Counted from the first letter of the stretch, positions 23,050 through 34,365 are shown. The stretch: 64,000 nt of DNA from Artocarpus heterophyllus (GCA_025403435.1 CM046353.1:30592602-30656601); one strand, 5' to 3'. Numbers and translations are program-made. The notes: generated by a model not told the origin, from the letters alone.

Positions 23050-25235
23050 TGTAACGCTCTGAAATTTATTTAATGTTAATGTACTATAAATGATGAATTA
23101 GTGTGCCATAATTAACGTTTTAACATTAATTAGATTATTTGGTTGGATTTTGAATTTTTGGTTGTTTTGTTAAATTGATGTGTTCAAAAGATTTCTTATT
23201 GTTTTAAAATGATGTTTTGAGTTTTAAAACACAACAATTTGTAAAATGTTAAAAATACTCTGTTTTGTAAAACCGTGGGCGGCACATGGTTTTCGTACAG
23301 TAAAATCGTCCACCGATTTTCTCTATTTATTTCCTTCCTTCCTCTCTCTCCTCACTCTCACGTTTCACTCTCTCTCTCTTCCCTCCCGTGGTTCTCTCAC
23401 TCGGCAGCCCTCTCTCTCTCTACCTTTCTCTCAAAATTTTTAAAACAAATTCGAATCCAAGCTTCGGGATAGCAAGGAGGAAGCTCGGGGACGTGATTCG
23501 GCAACCGAGAACGCGGATTGAAGCTTCGATTCGAGGTTAGATTCGAAATTTCTAAACTTTTTACAAAATTTTCAATTTTGTGCATTTTTGAAATCTAGGT
23601 TTGATTAAGCTTAGAAAACCTTGTGTTTGAGTTAAATGAGCTTAGAACAACTAGAATCTAAGCTTAGATTGAAGAAAAACGGACCGAATTCAAGATTTTT
23701 CATTTTCTCCCTATTTTTCTCATTTTCGGATTTTTGAGGATTTTGAGTCAAAATCTTGTTTAAATGATTCCAAACATGTTCTAGAATGTTTTTCTATCAA
23801 GTATAATTGTTTTTCATGCCTGGGATTTGAGAAAAACAGGTTGGAATCCAGATTTGGATTTTGGGGATCGAGAAACCCGTGGTTGGGATTTCTGGATTTT
23901 CCCAGTTCGGCAGGCCGAACTGTGTGTTCGGCAGGCCGGAGTGATGATCGGTAGGCCGGTGTTCTTCCGACCGACAGGCCGAATCTGGGAGAATGTCCGA
24001 CTGACCGAACTTTGCTTCCGGCAGGCCGAACTATGCAGTTCGGCAGGCTGAAGCAGGGCGTCCGGCAGGCTGACCGAGGCATGGAAATTTTTGTGATTTT
24101 TACCCGTTTTCACTGTTTTGAGCCCAGATTTAAATCCCAACCTTATAGGATGATTTTAAAGGTACAAATGGCACACTAGGACATCATGAAATGATTTAGT
24201 AACATAGAATGTCTCGAACTAGATATTGATCTTCTTAGCTTGTATCTAGGATCATTCGTGGTTCCGTGGAGCTAACTTATAACGGACCGGGATTGCGGTG
24301 TGGGGCACCGGCACGAGTATTGAGGTAGGACTTCTATCCTCTTTCTTTGGTAGCCTGGTTTTCGAAATGATTTGGCTTTGAAAAGGGTTTCTATCAAAAT
24401 GTTTTCAACGGTTGTTTGAAAATGGTTTTATCGGTTATATTTTAATATACCGTGATTATGAAATGAACTTCATAATGAACGTAATTGACAACACTCGGTA
24501 ATTGGGTTTTGAATGATAATGATAATAAACACAAAGGCATGATGCCATATCAGAGATCGGGTCGTGTAGCGATCGACCTTGGGGGCAGGTCCCGAAACCC
24601 AGCTGGGCCACTACGGTGGTGATATCATGGTTTGCCTAGGTAAAAGAAAAATGGTGTTTTTGATTGTACGAGTAGACTGTTCTGTGTCAGAACGGCTCTA
24701 CTCAAATTATGTATTTATTTATTTATTTATTTATTTAAGTTTTCTTTTGAGTACTCCTAACAATGAACTGTTTCTTTAAATTAAATTATTTATAAAACTT
24801 AGTCCTACTGAGCCTTTCGCTCACGTTTTATTGTTTTAAATTTCCCCCCCCCCCCCCCTTCTAGGTGGTTTCCCATTTAGGTTTGGAGAAGATTCTTCGG
24901 ACCGAACTCAGGAGCAGTAGGAGAGTTTATTTATATTCTGTATTATTAATCAAGGCATGTAAGACTTAACTTTATTTGTACTTGGACTGTAATTGTATTT
25001 GTGATATTGTCAGAACCATGTGTGTGCACAAGTTGTGGGTTGTGGAACCCATATTCGCGGTTTTTATTTAATTTTATTACCTGTTTAATATTTATAAATT
25101 CTTTTATAAAATGTGGTGGAAAATCTTCTTAATTTTTATTTAATTTGATTCTCAAACTCTCGATTTTTAATTAAATTCTCTTTTAATTAATCTAAATATT
25201 CCGCCACGTCACCTCCCGTACTCCGGGACGTGACA
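23050..25235 (+). mobile_element. Solo LTR of the Tekay-1 family
   Basis: This 2,186-bp LTR matches the Tekay-1 LTRs in reverse orientation (TGTAACG...CGTGACA) and is flanked by AGTAG duplications. With no internal region between the duplications, it arose by recombination between the two LTRs of a former full element. It is visibly more diverged from the Tekay-1 LTRs than they are from each other, with many C-to-T/G-to-A changes, so it is older. A C15 run occurs at about 24,844-24,858. Confidence 0.93.
23908..24072. repeat. Decayed CGGCAGGCCG dyad array in the solo LTR
   Basis: The eight dyads of the Tekay-1 LTR array can be traced here on the opposite strand. Only about three keep the full decamer. 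Others read CGGTAGGCCG, CCGACAGGCCG, CGACTGACCG or CGGCAGGCTG, mostly single transitions at CG or C-rich positions. Confidence 0.85.
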
Positions 25236-25689
25236 AGTAGTCTTAGTAGGAAAGCAATATATCTACTATGATTATGTAGTCATTAACGAAATCCAAGAAC
25301 TTAATGAATTCTAATTAGTTAGTGGATATAGGAATATAGTTTACTAATGAATATAGAGTATTTCCAAATGACTACCGGGAGGAACTTTTAGAGATTTTAG
25401 GAGATTTCGACTTTTATTCAACTAGACCGCAAATTGAGGCGATTAATAGATACTTAGTGACATGATTAGATGACATTGAATCCCTAGCATGTTTTCTTTC
25501 ATTTTATTTTATTTCATAGCTTCATTTAGTTTATTTAAATTTGTTAATTTATTTTTAATTTTATTTTTTATTCTTGTTTTTAATCGATCAACCAAATAAT
25601 CATAATGATAATCCAATTTTGGTAATTAACTAAAATTGAATACAATCCTCACAGAATTGTGCATTTACAGATCCAACCAAACAAGTTTT

Positions 25690-25707
25690 TGGCGTTGTTA
25701 CTAGGGA
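25690..25707 (+). other. Decayed tRNA-Asp primer-binding site (Athila-like)
   Basis: TGGCGTTGTTACTAGGGA lies seven bases inside the 5' LTR. The complement of the plant tRNA-Asp 3' end is TGGCGCCGTTGCCGGGGA. The five differences are all C-to-T or G-to-A transitions, as expected from deamination of methylated cytosines. Confidence 0.75.
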
Positions 25708-25844
25708 TTGTTTTGTTTAGTTTTGGTTAATATTGATATTAATTAGTTTTAGGATTAATTTGAATTTTATTTTCTTCATTTGTTTTGTTTTGTTTTGATT
25801 TTAAATTTTACTTCTAGTCTTGTTGTTTTTGTGAAAAAAAAAGG

Positions 25845-26084
25845 ATGAATATAGTGGAGATGAATCTTGCTATCTCCGTATTGGCCCAACATGACATGGA
25901 ACCATTCTACATGGCTTGGGAGCAATTCAATGCTTTTCTAGGAAGGTTTCCTTATCACCATTTCTCAAAGTGGTATCTTTTCCAAATTTTCTATTATGGA
26001 TTTTGTGATGAAACTAGACATTGGGTGGAGCATGGAGCCATTGTCGGTGGTGGTTTTTTCTTTTCAAGAACCGATGATGAGGCC
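25845..26084 (+). pseudogene. Athila-like gag fragment, upstream part
   Basis: This is an 80-codon open stretch from ATG 25,845. It contains 'MAWEQFNAFLGRFPYHHFSKW', 'FQIFYYGFCDETRHWVEHGAIVGGGFFF' and 'TDDEA', matching the Athila gag pattern AWERYK.LLR.CP.H...W.QV..FY.GL......D...GG......EEA. The usual N-terminal part of gag is missing or unrecognisable. Coding is cut at Ala(GCC) by the Tat insertion and resumes in frame at 36,886 ('YYLLEDIA'). The insertion is therefore recent relative to gag decay, or fell in an already dead copy without further damage at this point. Confidence 0.75.
26080..26084. repeat. Target-site duplication AGGCC, left copy (Tat element)
   Basis: AGGCC directly precedes the TGTTGATG LTR start and is repeated exactly at 36,881-36,885 after the right LTR. 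Confidence 0.93.
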
Positions 26085-26721
26085 TGTTGATGCTTACCGT
26101 GATCCGACGTCAGATCAACACCACGTGCGGTTGCGCACGGTCCGACTCTTCTTCGATCCGTCTCTGCCCGGTCGGTCGTACCTGCAACAAGAGAAGGGAC
26201 GCTTCAGAGGCAATAGAAAGGTTAGTCGACAGACAAGGGCCCTCTGATGCTCAAGACAGGGGTTGCTCGGCAGAAGGCGACAGCCAGTTAGGTGGGAAGG
26301 AAGAATCTCTCTCTAGAATGCCATAAATGCATTCTATTTATAGACCACCACTTGGATCGGGTATAAGGTGGGTTTTACCCACAACCCGAGTATCACATCA
26401 AGGTGTGTCAGGCAGTAGGTGACAAGTGTCGTGCCCTTCGTCCGATGGATTGGACTCCATCAGACGGCGAGTTAACTGCCTCGTGTTGGCCTATAATAGT
26501 GAGTGGCAGCCTACTTGCGAGTAAGAATCACCTGACCCGAGCTAGTGTATATTTTGAGGTGGTAGCCTTCGTGGCGTGCAGCCTCGGAGGCCTAAAAGGC
26601 ACCTTGGGAGGGCGGTGCGTCGTGTCGGGGGCTGAAGCAAGCATACCGGAGTTCTATCGAGCTTATGAGCCGACCACCAAAGTTTATTTTCTTGACGGTG
26701 GCGCCGAGCTCACCCTCAACA
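26085..26721 (-). repeat. Tat element 3' LTR (left, 637 bp)
   Basis: It runs from TGTTGATGCTTACC to CACCCTCAACA. It is the same length as 36,244-36,880 and differs from it by scattered substitutions. A minus-strand TATAAATA equivalent sits at 26,335-26,342. Confidence 0.93.
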
Positions 26722-26736
26722 TTAGCCCCCCAGTTC
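26722..26736 (-). other. Polypurine tract of the Tat element
   Basis: On the minus strand the sequence reads AACTGGGGGGCTAAT directly before the LTR, a classic Gypsy polypurine tract. It proves the minus-strand orientation. Confidence 0.88.
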
Positions 26737-26948
26737 ACTTGGTCGGTGTCCGGCCGGGTGGACTATGCCGAGTGGGTGAGGCCGGCTTAAAGGAAGAAGG
26801 CCAAGCGACAATTCGAAGGGGGTGAGGTGAAAAGACGCATGGATCAGACGGAGGACGCGTGGCGCGTTGTGGCCGTCTGCTTCTCCTGATAGGCGTAATG
26901 ATCGCGCCTCCTAGTTTTTCGAGGCCCAAATTTCCCGCCTGAAATGGC

Positions 26949-26956
26949 TATAAATA
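26949..26956 (+). promoter_or_regulatory. TATA box of the antisense gene
   Basis: TATAAATA lies in 'atggctataaataaggcc', about 270 bases upstream of the ATG at 27,218. It is outside the LTR and on the strand opposite to gag-pol, so the antisense gene appears to have its own promoter. A GTAACT donor-like site at about 27,079 and a 'tttag' acceptor-like site near 27,131 suggest a 5'-UTR intron, unproven. Confidence 0.6.
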
Positions 26957-27217
26957 AGGCCATCCTCTGTTATTTTCACTTCATTCTTAGAATTTTTGCA
27001 CCCGAAGAGTTTTAGCTGCCGAGCTCTAGTTATATACCTGAGGATCATATCTCCCCGAGCTTCCGAGAACTCGAGCAGGTAACTTCTCTGAAGTGACAGA
27101 ATGAGTGATCTGACCGATTTCTAAAATTTAGGTCTCCTGGTCAAAAAGTAGTGTAGAGAGTAGTTCATCTACCACCCAAACCGACGCCGAGGGAGTGTCT
27201 CTAGGACGGGACGGGAC

Positions 27218-29639
27218 ATGGCTGGCCGGCTCGAGCAAATCCTGAGGATCGACTCCCAAACGGTACCCGAGCAGGAGTTTCTAAACATGCAGGACGGGCA
27301 AAGGCCGATTAGGTCGTCTAGGGAGCAGGACCCTTATGTCGGGTCGGCTACCGCGGGCTCATCCCGAGTTTTCTCAAGAGAGAGGGTCGAGCTACAAGCG
27401 AGTGAGGATGCCCTGAGCACATCCGACTGGAATGCTGGGGCTCCTGCCCAAGTCGTAGGGGTGATAACGGTAGACGTTTTCGACGAGGAACAGGCAGCCG
27501 AAGAGGTGGAAGCGGAGCAGCCGGGGATCGAGGAGCAGGAGGTCCAAGTCACCCATGTCCGAGATGTGACGGCATATCGGGTAACCTGGCACGGGCAGAC
27601 CTCAGCGGCTGGCTATACAAGTGCCATCACGGAGTCACGGCTAGAGAATCTACGCGTCGAGTACGGCATCCTGGGCGATGTGACTCTCACCGTTCCCGAA
27701 GAGGCCGATTCACCTTTAGACGCGCTCGAGGGATGCATCACACTCTATGTCGAGTTCTTCAAGGCTGGGCTGCGCCTTCCGTTCTGCCCCTTTCTTCGTC
27801 GGGCACTTAATGATTTCAACGTGTGCCCAGCTCAGCTGAACCCGAACAGCTACAGGTCGCTGATCGAGATGTACATATTATGGAGGTACCACCGAGACAC
27901 CGAGATGCCGCTGGAAGCTTTCAAGCAAGTGTACAAGATGAAAAAGCTTCCTCGGCAGTCCGGTTGGTACTACGTCACTAGCTTCCGGAAAGATTTCATC
28001 TTGGGTAACCCCGACTCGGATCAATTATGGAAGTATGAATGGTTCTACGTTGGGGAAAATTATCTAGCCCGAGCCGGTGAGACCGTTCCTGTAGACCAAC
28101 ACGTGCCGAGGTCGTTCGAGTAAGGGCATGTGTGGACCAAGCAGCCTTGGGCACTGAGTCGCGTGAGCAGGGCGGTCGAAGACTTGCTCGAAAAGCCGGA
28201 GTCAACCAGGTAGCAGTCCTTCCTTCTAAGGAAGGAAACTTTATCCAGTTATAGCTGGTTCGGGGAACCCAGTAGAATAAATTCCCAAACAGTTTGCCCT
28301 GCTCGGGGTTTCGGGTAGCTTACCATTGCTCGGCTTGGTGCCGTTGACGTCCCAGGACTAAGCACTTTTCGATCCAGGTGGCCGACGAGGGAGTCTTCAT
28401 CATCAAGTTTCGAGGACTCGTCGAGTGGCTCCTTCGATGCGGGGCCACCCCTAGCCGACGAGGACCTCGAGGACGTGATTTGGCTCTTGTACCCATCTTG
28501 CCAGCTCCAGATCGGAGGCCATCCCCGAGTTTTATTTTTGTTGTTTCCCCTATTCTTTTTTGTCAACCTCGTTTTGACTTGAGGTTTCATTGTGCAGAGA
28601 TGTTGTCGCTGCCGAGCTCCATTGCTGATAGACGGGCTCTGATGGAGAGCCTAAGAAAGCAAAAGGGCAAGGCCGTCGAGACCGGGAGGAACCGTAAGCG
28701 GACGTCCAGGCCCGAGCTTTCCCTTCACCCCAAGCAAGTCTCCACATCAGTCCAAGTACCGCCACCTCCACTTCAGCTGACCAAGGACGTGTTGGAGGTG
28801 ACGCCAGCCGATGAGACGGTTAGAGGCTCATCCGAGGATCAGCAAAGAAGGCGCCCGAACTACCGTAGCATCGTCCTCGAACGTCTCGAGGACGTAATGC
28901 CTCAGGACGACTTCTTTTTGAACATCCGCGGGGAAGACTTCCAAAGCCTCTGTAATACGACCTTTCGAGCCGCTGCCTCCGTAAGTATTTGTCTGGACCG
29001 ATCATTTAAATTTCTCTTTTATCATGCTACCAAGCACTGACGTCTTGATTCTTGCAAATGAGTGCTGTTCTACACATGGTCCACTCCTCCGGGATGAACG
29101 ACATCTATAAGAAGGAGATGCACAAGAAAACCATCCTCAAGAAGGTGGATGCAGACAAGAAGCTCGATGCCAAGAACATTGAGCTAGACCAAGCCAAGGA
29201 GAGTGTCTCTCAGACCCAGGAGGAAGCCCGGAAGGCTAAGGCCGAGGCCGAGGAGGCTTTGAGGCAAGCTAGGGAGGCAAAGGATGAGGCTGCATGGCTT
29301 AAAGGGCAGCTAACATCCCTCTAGGCCGAGCACCAGCACTTTGTGGATGAGCTTCCAGGACGTCTGGCCAGAGCGGTGGACGAATTTAAGGCATCCCTGA
29401 AGTACGTCGATCTCTACTATTACGGCATAACCGACCTCTACGAACACCTGATTGGGTAGCACCCCAAGGCAGAGGGCTTCGATTGGTAGGTCATTATCGA
29501 TCCCGATCAAGGCGCTGTCCAGCAACAGCAGGGCAAGGAGGAAGTCGTCGTGGTGGATAGCGATGACGATGGGGATGGGCAAAGCACAGCCGGTGGCAGA
29601 GGCGAGGAAAACACAACTTGGGGCGAGACCCAGGCTTAG
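27218..29639 (+). pseudogene. Antisense PF04195-like gene (aORF) of the Tat element
   Basis: Exon 1 starts at ATG 27,218 with 301 codons to TAA 28,121-28,123. Residues about 140-285 hold the PF04195-like core: 'YVEFFKAGLRLPFCPFLRRALNDFNVCPAQLNPNSYRSLIEMYILWRY', then 'KKLPRQSGWYYVTSFRKDF'. Residues 85-110 are very acidic. Reading continues in frame past the TAA to a donor-like GTAGCA at 28,210. Acceptor-like CAGs end at 28,377 and 28,597, and a GTAAGT donor is at 28,981. The last exon (about 29,060-29,639) encodes a coiled coil rich in Lys/Glu/Ala, then an acidic tail, interrupted by TAG at 29,322, 29,457 and 29,487. Exon phases do not all agree, so the splice model is tentative. The molecular function of this family is unknown. 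It may be a transposon-encoded accessory protein. Confidence 0.75.
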
Positions 29640-30620
29640 GCTGATTTTATCCTTTAGTTTTTTTTTTTTTGACTTGTTTGGGCTCGGGAGGTGTCCGGTT
29701 CATTGTACCTCCCCTATAAATAAAAATTTATTTCCCGTTCTTCTCTTCTCGGATTGTTGTATGCATTTTTGCTTTACAATATTTTTCAAGTGCGAGTGTC
29801 CTCGGGTTATTATGTTCTCGACGCGAGAGGTTCCTCGGAGATACGGTTACCACTATGAACTGTCGAGTAACCATATACCTCGGTCTTCAGACTTGGAGCA
29901 GAATGCTTCACGTTTCCAAGTTAGATGCTCCTCGGGGAGGATTCCTAGTTGGGACCAAGTTCCGTCTCGATAGCATCGAGTTATCCGAGCGAGGATTTGA
30001 GCGAGGTTTGAGTTATTCGATCAGAGGTGGTATCCTTTGTTTTCTCAGTTAATCCGAGTAGTTATCCTTGCCCGCTTAGTTAATCCGAGCGTGGTTTAGG
30101 TTTTCGATCTCGGCCGGGCATGGCACAACGGCGTGTGGCTACCCTTACCCCTATTACCCCCTAGACTTGTTCAAGTTTTGAAGAAGCTTTACAAGTGTAG
30201 GACTCGTCGGGCATGCTATTGTGCCAAGCAATTTACTGGGTTGCCTATACGGCGACAGACCTAAGGTCGGTATGCTGACCAGCCCCCCAGCCTAGTTAAT
30301 TAGGATGACCCTCCTTTGTTAGGAGTTATTGTCTTGTCCTTCGAGCTAGAGTTATGGCGTTTTGTTTTGGATCCACATTTCCTTTAAACACATTGCTGAA
30401 GTGGAATGGTGTAGGAAAGTTGTATTCCATTAATGTGATATGTACATACATTTTTCTAGTTCTATTGAGTAGGTTTAGTTATAAAAGAATTCTGGCCAAA
30501 GGTCAAAAAGGGTTTTTTGGCTTTGAATTTAGCAAAAGAATCTTTTCAAAAGCTCGGCATTCCAAGGATGCCCGAGCTGATTTCCTTCCATGTCAGATAA
30601 TCTGTACATGCCCAATTGTA
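29640..30620. other. Spacer between the antisense gene and integrase
   Basis: This is non-coding by eye. It begins with a T14 run and a 'cctataaataaaaa' stretch that could carry the antisense gene's polyadenylation signal. It lies between the convergent 3' ends of the antisense gene and pol. Confidence 0.5.
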
Positions 30621-30639
30621 CGATGTCATCGACCCTAAA

Positions 30640-31760
30640 TGGACCTTCCCACTTTGGACCAAAGGACCCGAGGCCGGGCTGTTGAACCGTGACCTTCTTC
30701 AGTACCAAGTCTCCAACCTTAAAACTTCTGGTCTAGACTCTCTTGTTGTAATACTGAGCTACTACCTGATTTCGAGCTACATTACGAACCGCTGCCCAGT
30801 TTCTTTTTTCTTCGAGTAGATCGAGCTCGGTCATCATCAACTCTGCGTTCAGAGTCTCCTCGTACTGTTCAATTCTGAAGCTAGGCAACCCTACTTCGGC
30901 TAGGATGATAGCCTCTGCCCCGTATACGAGGGAGAACAGTGTTTCTCCGGTCGCTGTTCGGGCAGTTGTTCGATATGCCCAAAGTACTTGTGGGAGTTTG
31001 TCAATCCACGCACCTTTGAGCCCCTCGAGTTTTTTCTTCAGGTTGTCTTTGATTATCTTGTTCACGGCCTCCACCTGGCCGTTACTCTATGGATAGCTCG
31101 GGGAGGAGAAGACCTTCCTAATGTCGAGCCTTTCACATATACGGAGGAGACCCAAAGATTCAAACTATTTGACATTGTCGGTCACAATCGTGCGCGGGAT
31201 TTCGAACCGGCAAATGATGTTCTTCCACACGAAGTTGGTGCACTTAGCTTCAGTCATGTTGGTACAGGGTTCAACCCGATCCACTTCGCAAGATAATCTA
31301 TGGCCACGATGCAGTACTTGAATTGCGATTGGGCCAACGGGAGGGGTTCGATCAAGTCGATGACCCACTTTGCAAATGGCCATGCCGAGGTCACTGAAGT
31401 GAGCGGCTCGGCATAAGATCTGGGAATTCTAGCAAATTGTTGGCATTTGAGGCATTTTTAAGCAAATCCCCATAATCCTGCTGCATGGTTGGCCAGTAGT
31501 AACCCTGTCAGAGGCACTTTTGGGCCAAAGAACGTCCCCTGGAGTGGTTGCCACATAGCCCCCCATGGATCTCTCTCATTAGATACTCGACCTCTTTGGG
31601 ATCCAAGCATATCAGGCATGGTGTGGTGTAGCCTCGCCTGTATAATTTTCCACTGCTCATCGAATACCGGGCCAAGCCGTTATGTACCCGACGAGCTTCT
31701 TCTCGGTCATCGGGTAATTCGGCTGTGGTCAGGTATCGGATGATCGGGTCCATCCACGTG
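30640..31760 (-). pseudogene. Tat element integrase
   Basis: Three conserved blocks are readable on the minus strand. The segment 31,753-31,508 has the zinc-finger half with 'YLMREIHGGLCGNHSRGRSLAQK' and then 'GYYWPTM', followed by a weakened Cys pair region. The segment 31,383-31,165 has part of the core with 'FVWKNIICRFEIPRTIVTDN', containing the second catalytic Asp. The segment 31,074-30,733 has the helix after the catalytic Glu ('EAVNKIIKDNLKKKLEGLKGAWIDKLPQVLWAYRTT') and 'FSLVYGAEA', typical of Tat integrases. The connections contain stops and shifts. No chromodomain is present, as expected for Tat. Confidence 0.85.
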
Positions 31761-31990
31761 GTCTTGGGTTCTTCGGCTACGCTTACGATTTCCTTAACGA
31801 TACTCGGCTTTGCAAGTCTTTTAATGGGGACCGAAGTTAAATCACTTCCACCTAAGTCGGAAGCTAATCGGGCAAGGGCGTCGGCTTTCGCGTTCTCTGA
31901 ATGGGGGATCTGTTTGAAAGAATAAGACTTAAATTATCCGAGCAGTTGTTTCACTTCTTGCAAATATGCAGCCATGGAGTCTACTCGGGC

Positions 31991-32727
31991 CTAGAATCCC
32001 TTAGTGACATGTTGAACCACAAGCATTGAGTCGTTGTGGATGGTGATGTGGTTTACCCTGAGATCTCGGGCGATCCGAAGCACGACCAGGAGGGCTTCGT
32101 ATTCTGCCTCATTGTTGGAGGCCTTGAAGTCAAATCGGAGGGCGTAGATGACCTTATAATCGTATGGGCTGGTTAAGATCAGTCTGGCGCCCGACCCGTC
32201 GACGTAAGATCTGTCGATGTGCAGTTTCCAGTCTGGCTCTAGGGAAAGATTGTCCTCACTGCAGCTGGGTGCATCAGGCACTTCGATGGGTGACTTCTCG
32301 ACAAGCGGAGTCGCTTGTCTGGCGTTTGTAAATTTTGTAATGAAATCTGCTAGAGCTTGAGCTTTGATGGCCGTTCTTGGCACAAAATGCACATCGTACT
32401 GGCCGAGCTCTACCGACCACTTGGCCATACGGCCTGATATCTCCGGACTCTAGAGTACCTGTCGAAGGGGAAATTTAGTCCGGACGTTGATGGTATAGCC
32501 TTGGTAGTATGGTCACAACTTCTAGACCGAAGTAATTAAGGCAAAAGCCAACTTCTTCAGCCTTGGAATGCGTGGCTTGTGTAGTAAACGGGCCTTTGAA
32601 CTCTGTCATCGTCTCAGACTAAGATCGAGCTGATGGCTTTCTTTGACACAGTTAAATACGCAGTTAAAGCTTCGTTGGGCAAAGATTTGGACAGGAGTGG
32701 GGTCGTAGCTAAGTAGGTCTTCAGGCT
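31991..32727 (-). pseudogene. Tat element RNase H region
   Basis: The segment 32,428-31,991 is open and includes 'AKWSVELGQYDVHFVPRTAIKAQALADFI', typical of the RT-RNase H connection. It also includes an RNase H domain with 'VDGSGARLILTSP', 'ALRFDFKASNNEAEYEALLVVLRIA' (with a conserved catalytic Glu) and 'IHNDSMLVVQHV' (Asp). The upstream stretch 32,727-32,430 is broken by stops but shows 'YLTVSKKAISSILV'. Part of the N-terminal Asp-Gly loop seems shortened compared with related proteins. This is the dual-RNase H style module typical of non-chromoviral plant Gypsy elements (inference). Confidence 0.82.
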
Positions 32728-33751
32728 TTAGAAAGCTTCCTCACACTCCCTGCTCCACTTAAACCTCCCCTTGAGTGCCTTAAAAAATGGTTGGCACTTG
32801 TCGGTAGCCCGAGAGACAAACCTTGACAGGGCTGCCACCATGCCAGTGAGTCGTTGTACGTCTTTTGTTGTCCGAGAAGAATGCATATCAATAATCGCTT
32901 GGGCCTTTGCCGGGTTAACCTCGATGCCTCGTTGATTAACCAAAAATCTGAGGAATTTGCCCGCGCTTACATCGAACGCATACTTCGTTGGGTTGAGTTT
33001 CATCCCATACTCTCGGAGAATGTCGAAGCTTGCTCGGATGTCGGCCATGTGGTCTTTTGCTCGGACAGACTTTACCGACATGTCGTCCATGTAGACCTCC
33101 ATAGTTTTCCCGATCAACCGAGCAAACATCTTATTGACAAGGCGTTGGTATGTAGCTTTGGCATTCTTCAGGCTGAAAGACATCACTACGTAGCAGTATA
33201 AGCCCTGGTCAGTAACAAAGGCAGTTTTCACTTGGTCTTCCTCGACCATCTTTATCTGATTGTACCCGGAGTACGTGTCCATAAAGCTCAGAAGCTCGTG
33301 GCCGGTAGTGGCATCGACGAGCTGATCTATCCGAGGAAGTGGAAAGCAATCCTTTGGGCATGCCTTGTTGAGATTGGTATAGTCAATGCAGACTCGCCAT
33401 TTGCCGTTCGCCTTTTTGACGAGGACGACATTTGCTAACCATTTTGGGTATTTAACTTCTTTGATGAATCCAGCCTTGAGGAGCTTCTGGACTTCCTCGT
33501 TTATTGCAGCGTACCTCTCCAGGTTAAAAGCCCTTCTTTTTCTGTATCACCGGCCTGTGGCTAGGTTGGACATTGAGTCGATGGCTAATGATGCTCGGGT
33601 CAATGCCAGGCATGTCCTCATGAGACCACACAAAAACGTCCCGATATTCGGTAAGGAGCCTTTCCAGGTTGGCCCGGATCTCAGGTCTCAGCTGCGATCC
33701 GAGTTGAATAGTGTGCTCAGGCCTCTTAGGGTCTAGGGAGAACATCACCAA
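32728..33751 (-). pseudogene. Tat element reverse transcriptase
   Basis: This is close to a complete RT. From 33,751 the segment reads 'LDPKRPEHTIQLGSQLRPEIRANLERLLTEYRDVFVWSHEDMPGIDPSI', then a one-base frameshift occurs near 33,535. The next frame carries 'KYPKWLANVVLVKKANGKWRVCIDYTNLNKACPKD', 'FPLPRIDQLVD', 'SFMDTYSGYNQI' and the catalytic YMDD at about 33,082-33,093. It continues through 'MKLNPTKYAFDV' and 'GMVAALSRFVSRATDKC' to a stop at 32,728. The N-terminal part overlaps the protease reading frame by seven bases in another frame, pointing to a second shift near 33,755. Confidence 0.9.
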
Positions 33752-34365
33752 ATCTTCACCGGAGTGGCTCTTACCTCTTCCTCGAGCAATCTGGGATCTA
33801 AGTCTACCAACATCTTGGGTGTAAGGTCGGTAGGGAGATCCGTTTCGTCAATCGAATAGATGGCCGAGACGCCTTGATGTAGAGTTGTGGCTGCTCTTAC
33901 GGCACTGGCGTAACAAGCTCGGGAATCCATCTGGGATGAGCGGACCACTCCGACATCGCCATCCGTGGGGAATTCCATGGCCAGGTGATACGTAGAAACT
34001 ATCGCCTTCAGGTCGTTCAGTGTTGGGCGGCCGATGATGATGTTATATTGGGAGGGTTTGTTGATGACCAAAAAGTCAACAACCTGAGTAATCCGAGCTG
34101 CTTCTTCTCCGAAGGTCACGGGTAAGCCGACCTTCCCAATAGCTCGAACACATTCTCCCGTGAAGCCATAAAGTGGGGTCCGAACTAGGACCAAATGGGC
34201 ATTGCTTGTCTTCAATTTGTCAAAGGCTTGCTTGAAGAGGATATCGGCTGAGCTGCCGTTGTCAATTAGAACACCCCGTACTATGTTATTGGTGATGGGC
34301 AGTTCGCACACTAGGACATCATTGTGCGGGTGTATTAATCGGTCTGCTTTCTCCTCAGTAAACAT
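33745..34365 (-). pseudogene. Tat element aspartic protease
   Basis: This open stretch of 206 codons has the active-site block 'GVLIDNGSSADILF'. The catalytic triplet is Asp35-Asn36-Gly37 rather than Asp-Thr/Ser-Gly, a variant often seen in Tat elements, so it may not be a defect. Downstream 'PLYGFTGECVRAIGKVGLPVTFG', 'VDFLVINKPSQYNIIIGRPTLNDLKAIVSTYHLAMEFPT' is the standard plant Gypsy protease C-terminal half. The start codon given is not reliable because gag-pol was probably translated as one polyprotein. Confidence 0.85.

Larger units (their letters stand above)
21766..25683 (+). repeat. Athila-like 5' LTR, split by a solo LTR
   Basis: It is homologous to 39,487-41,238 in two blocks, 21,766-23,049 and 25,241-25,683. 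Removing the solo LTR and one AGTAG leaves 1,727 bp. It contains an ATC/GTC trinucleotide stretch at about 21,927-21,962 and a GA-rich 'gagagggggagcttggag' leader near 22,675. It ends 'aaccaaaca' just before the primer site. Confidence 0.85.

Noticed and set aside
24844..24858. A C15 run in the solo LTR
   Set aside because: It is a simple homopolymer expansion of a 'ccccc' that also occurs as G/C-rich 'gggg' in the Tekay-1 LTR. It may be partly a sequencing artefact.
26403..26825. A plus-strand 140-codon open frame in the Tat 3' LTR
   Set aside because: It crosses the LTR and polypurine tract boundary, and the homologous stretch in the other LTR is broken. No domain is seen.
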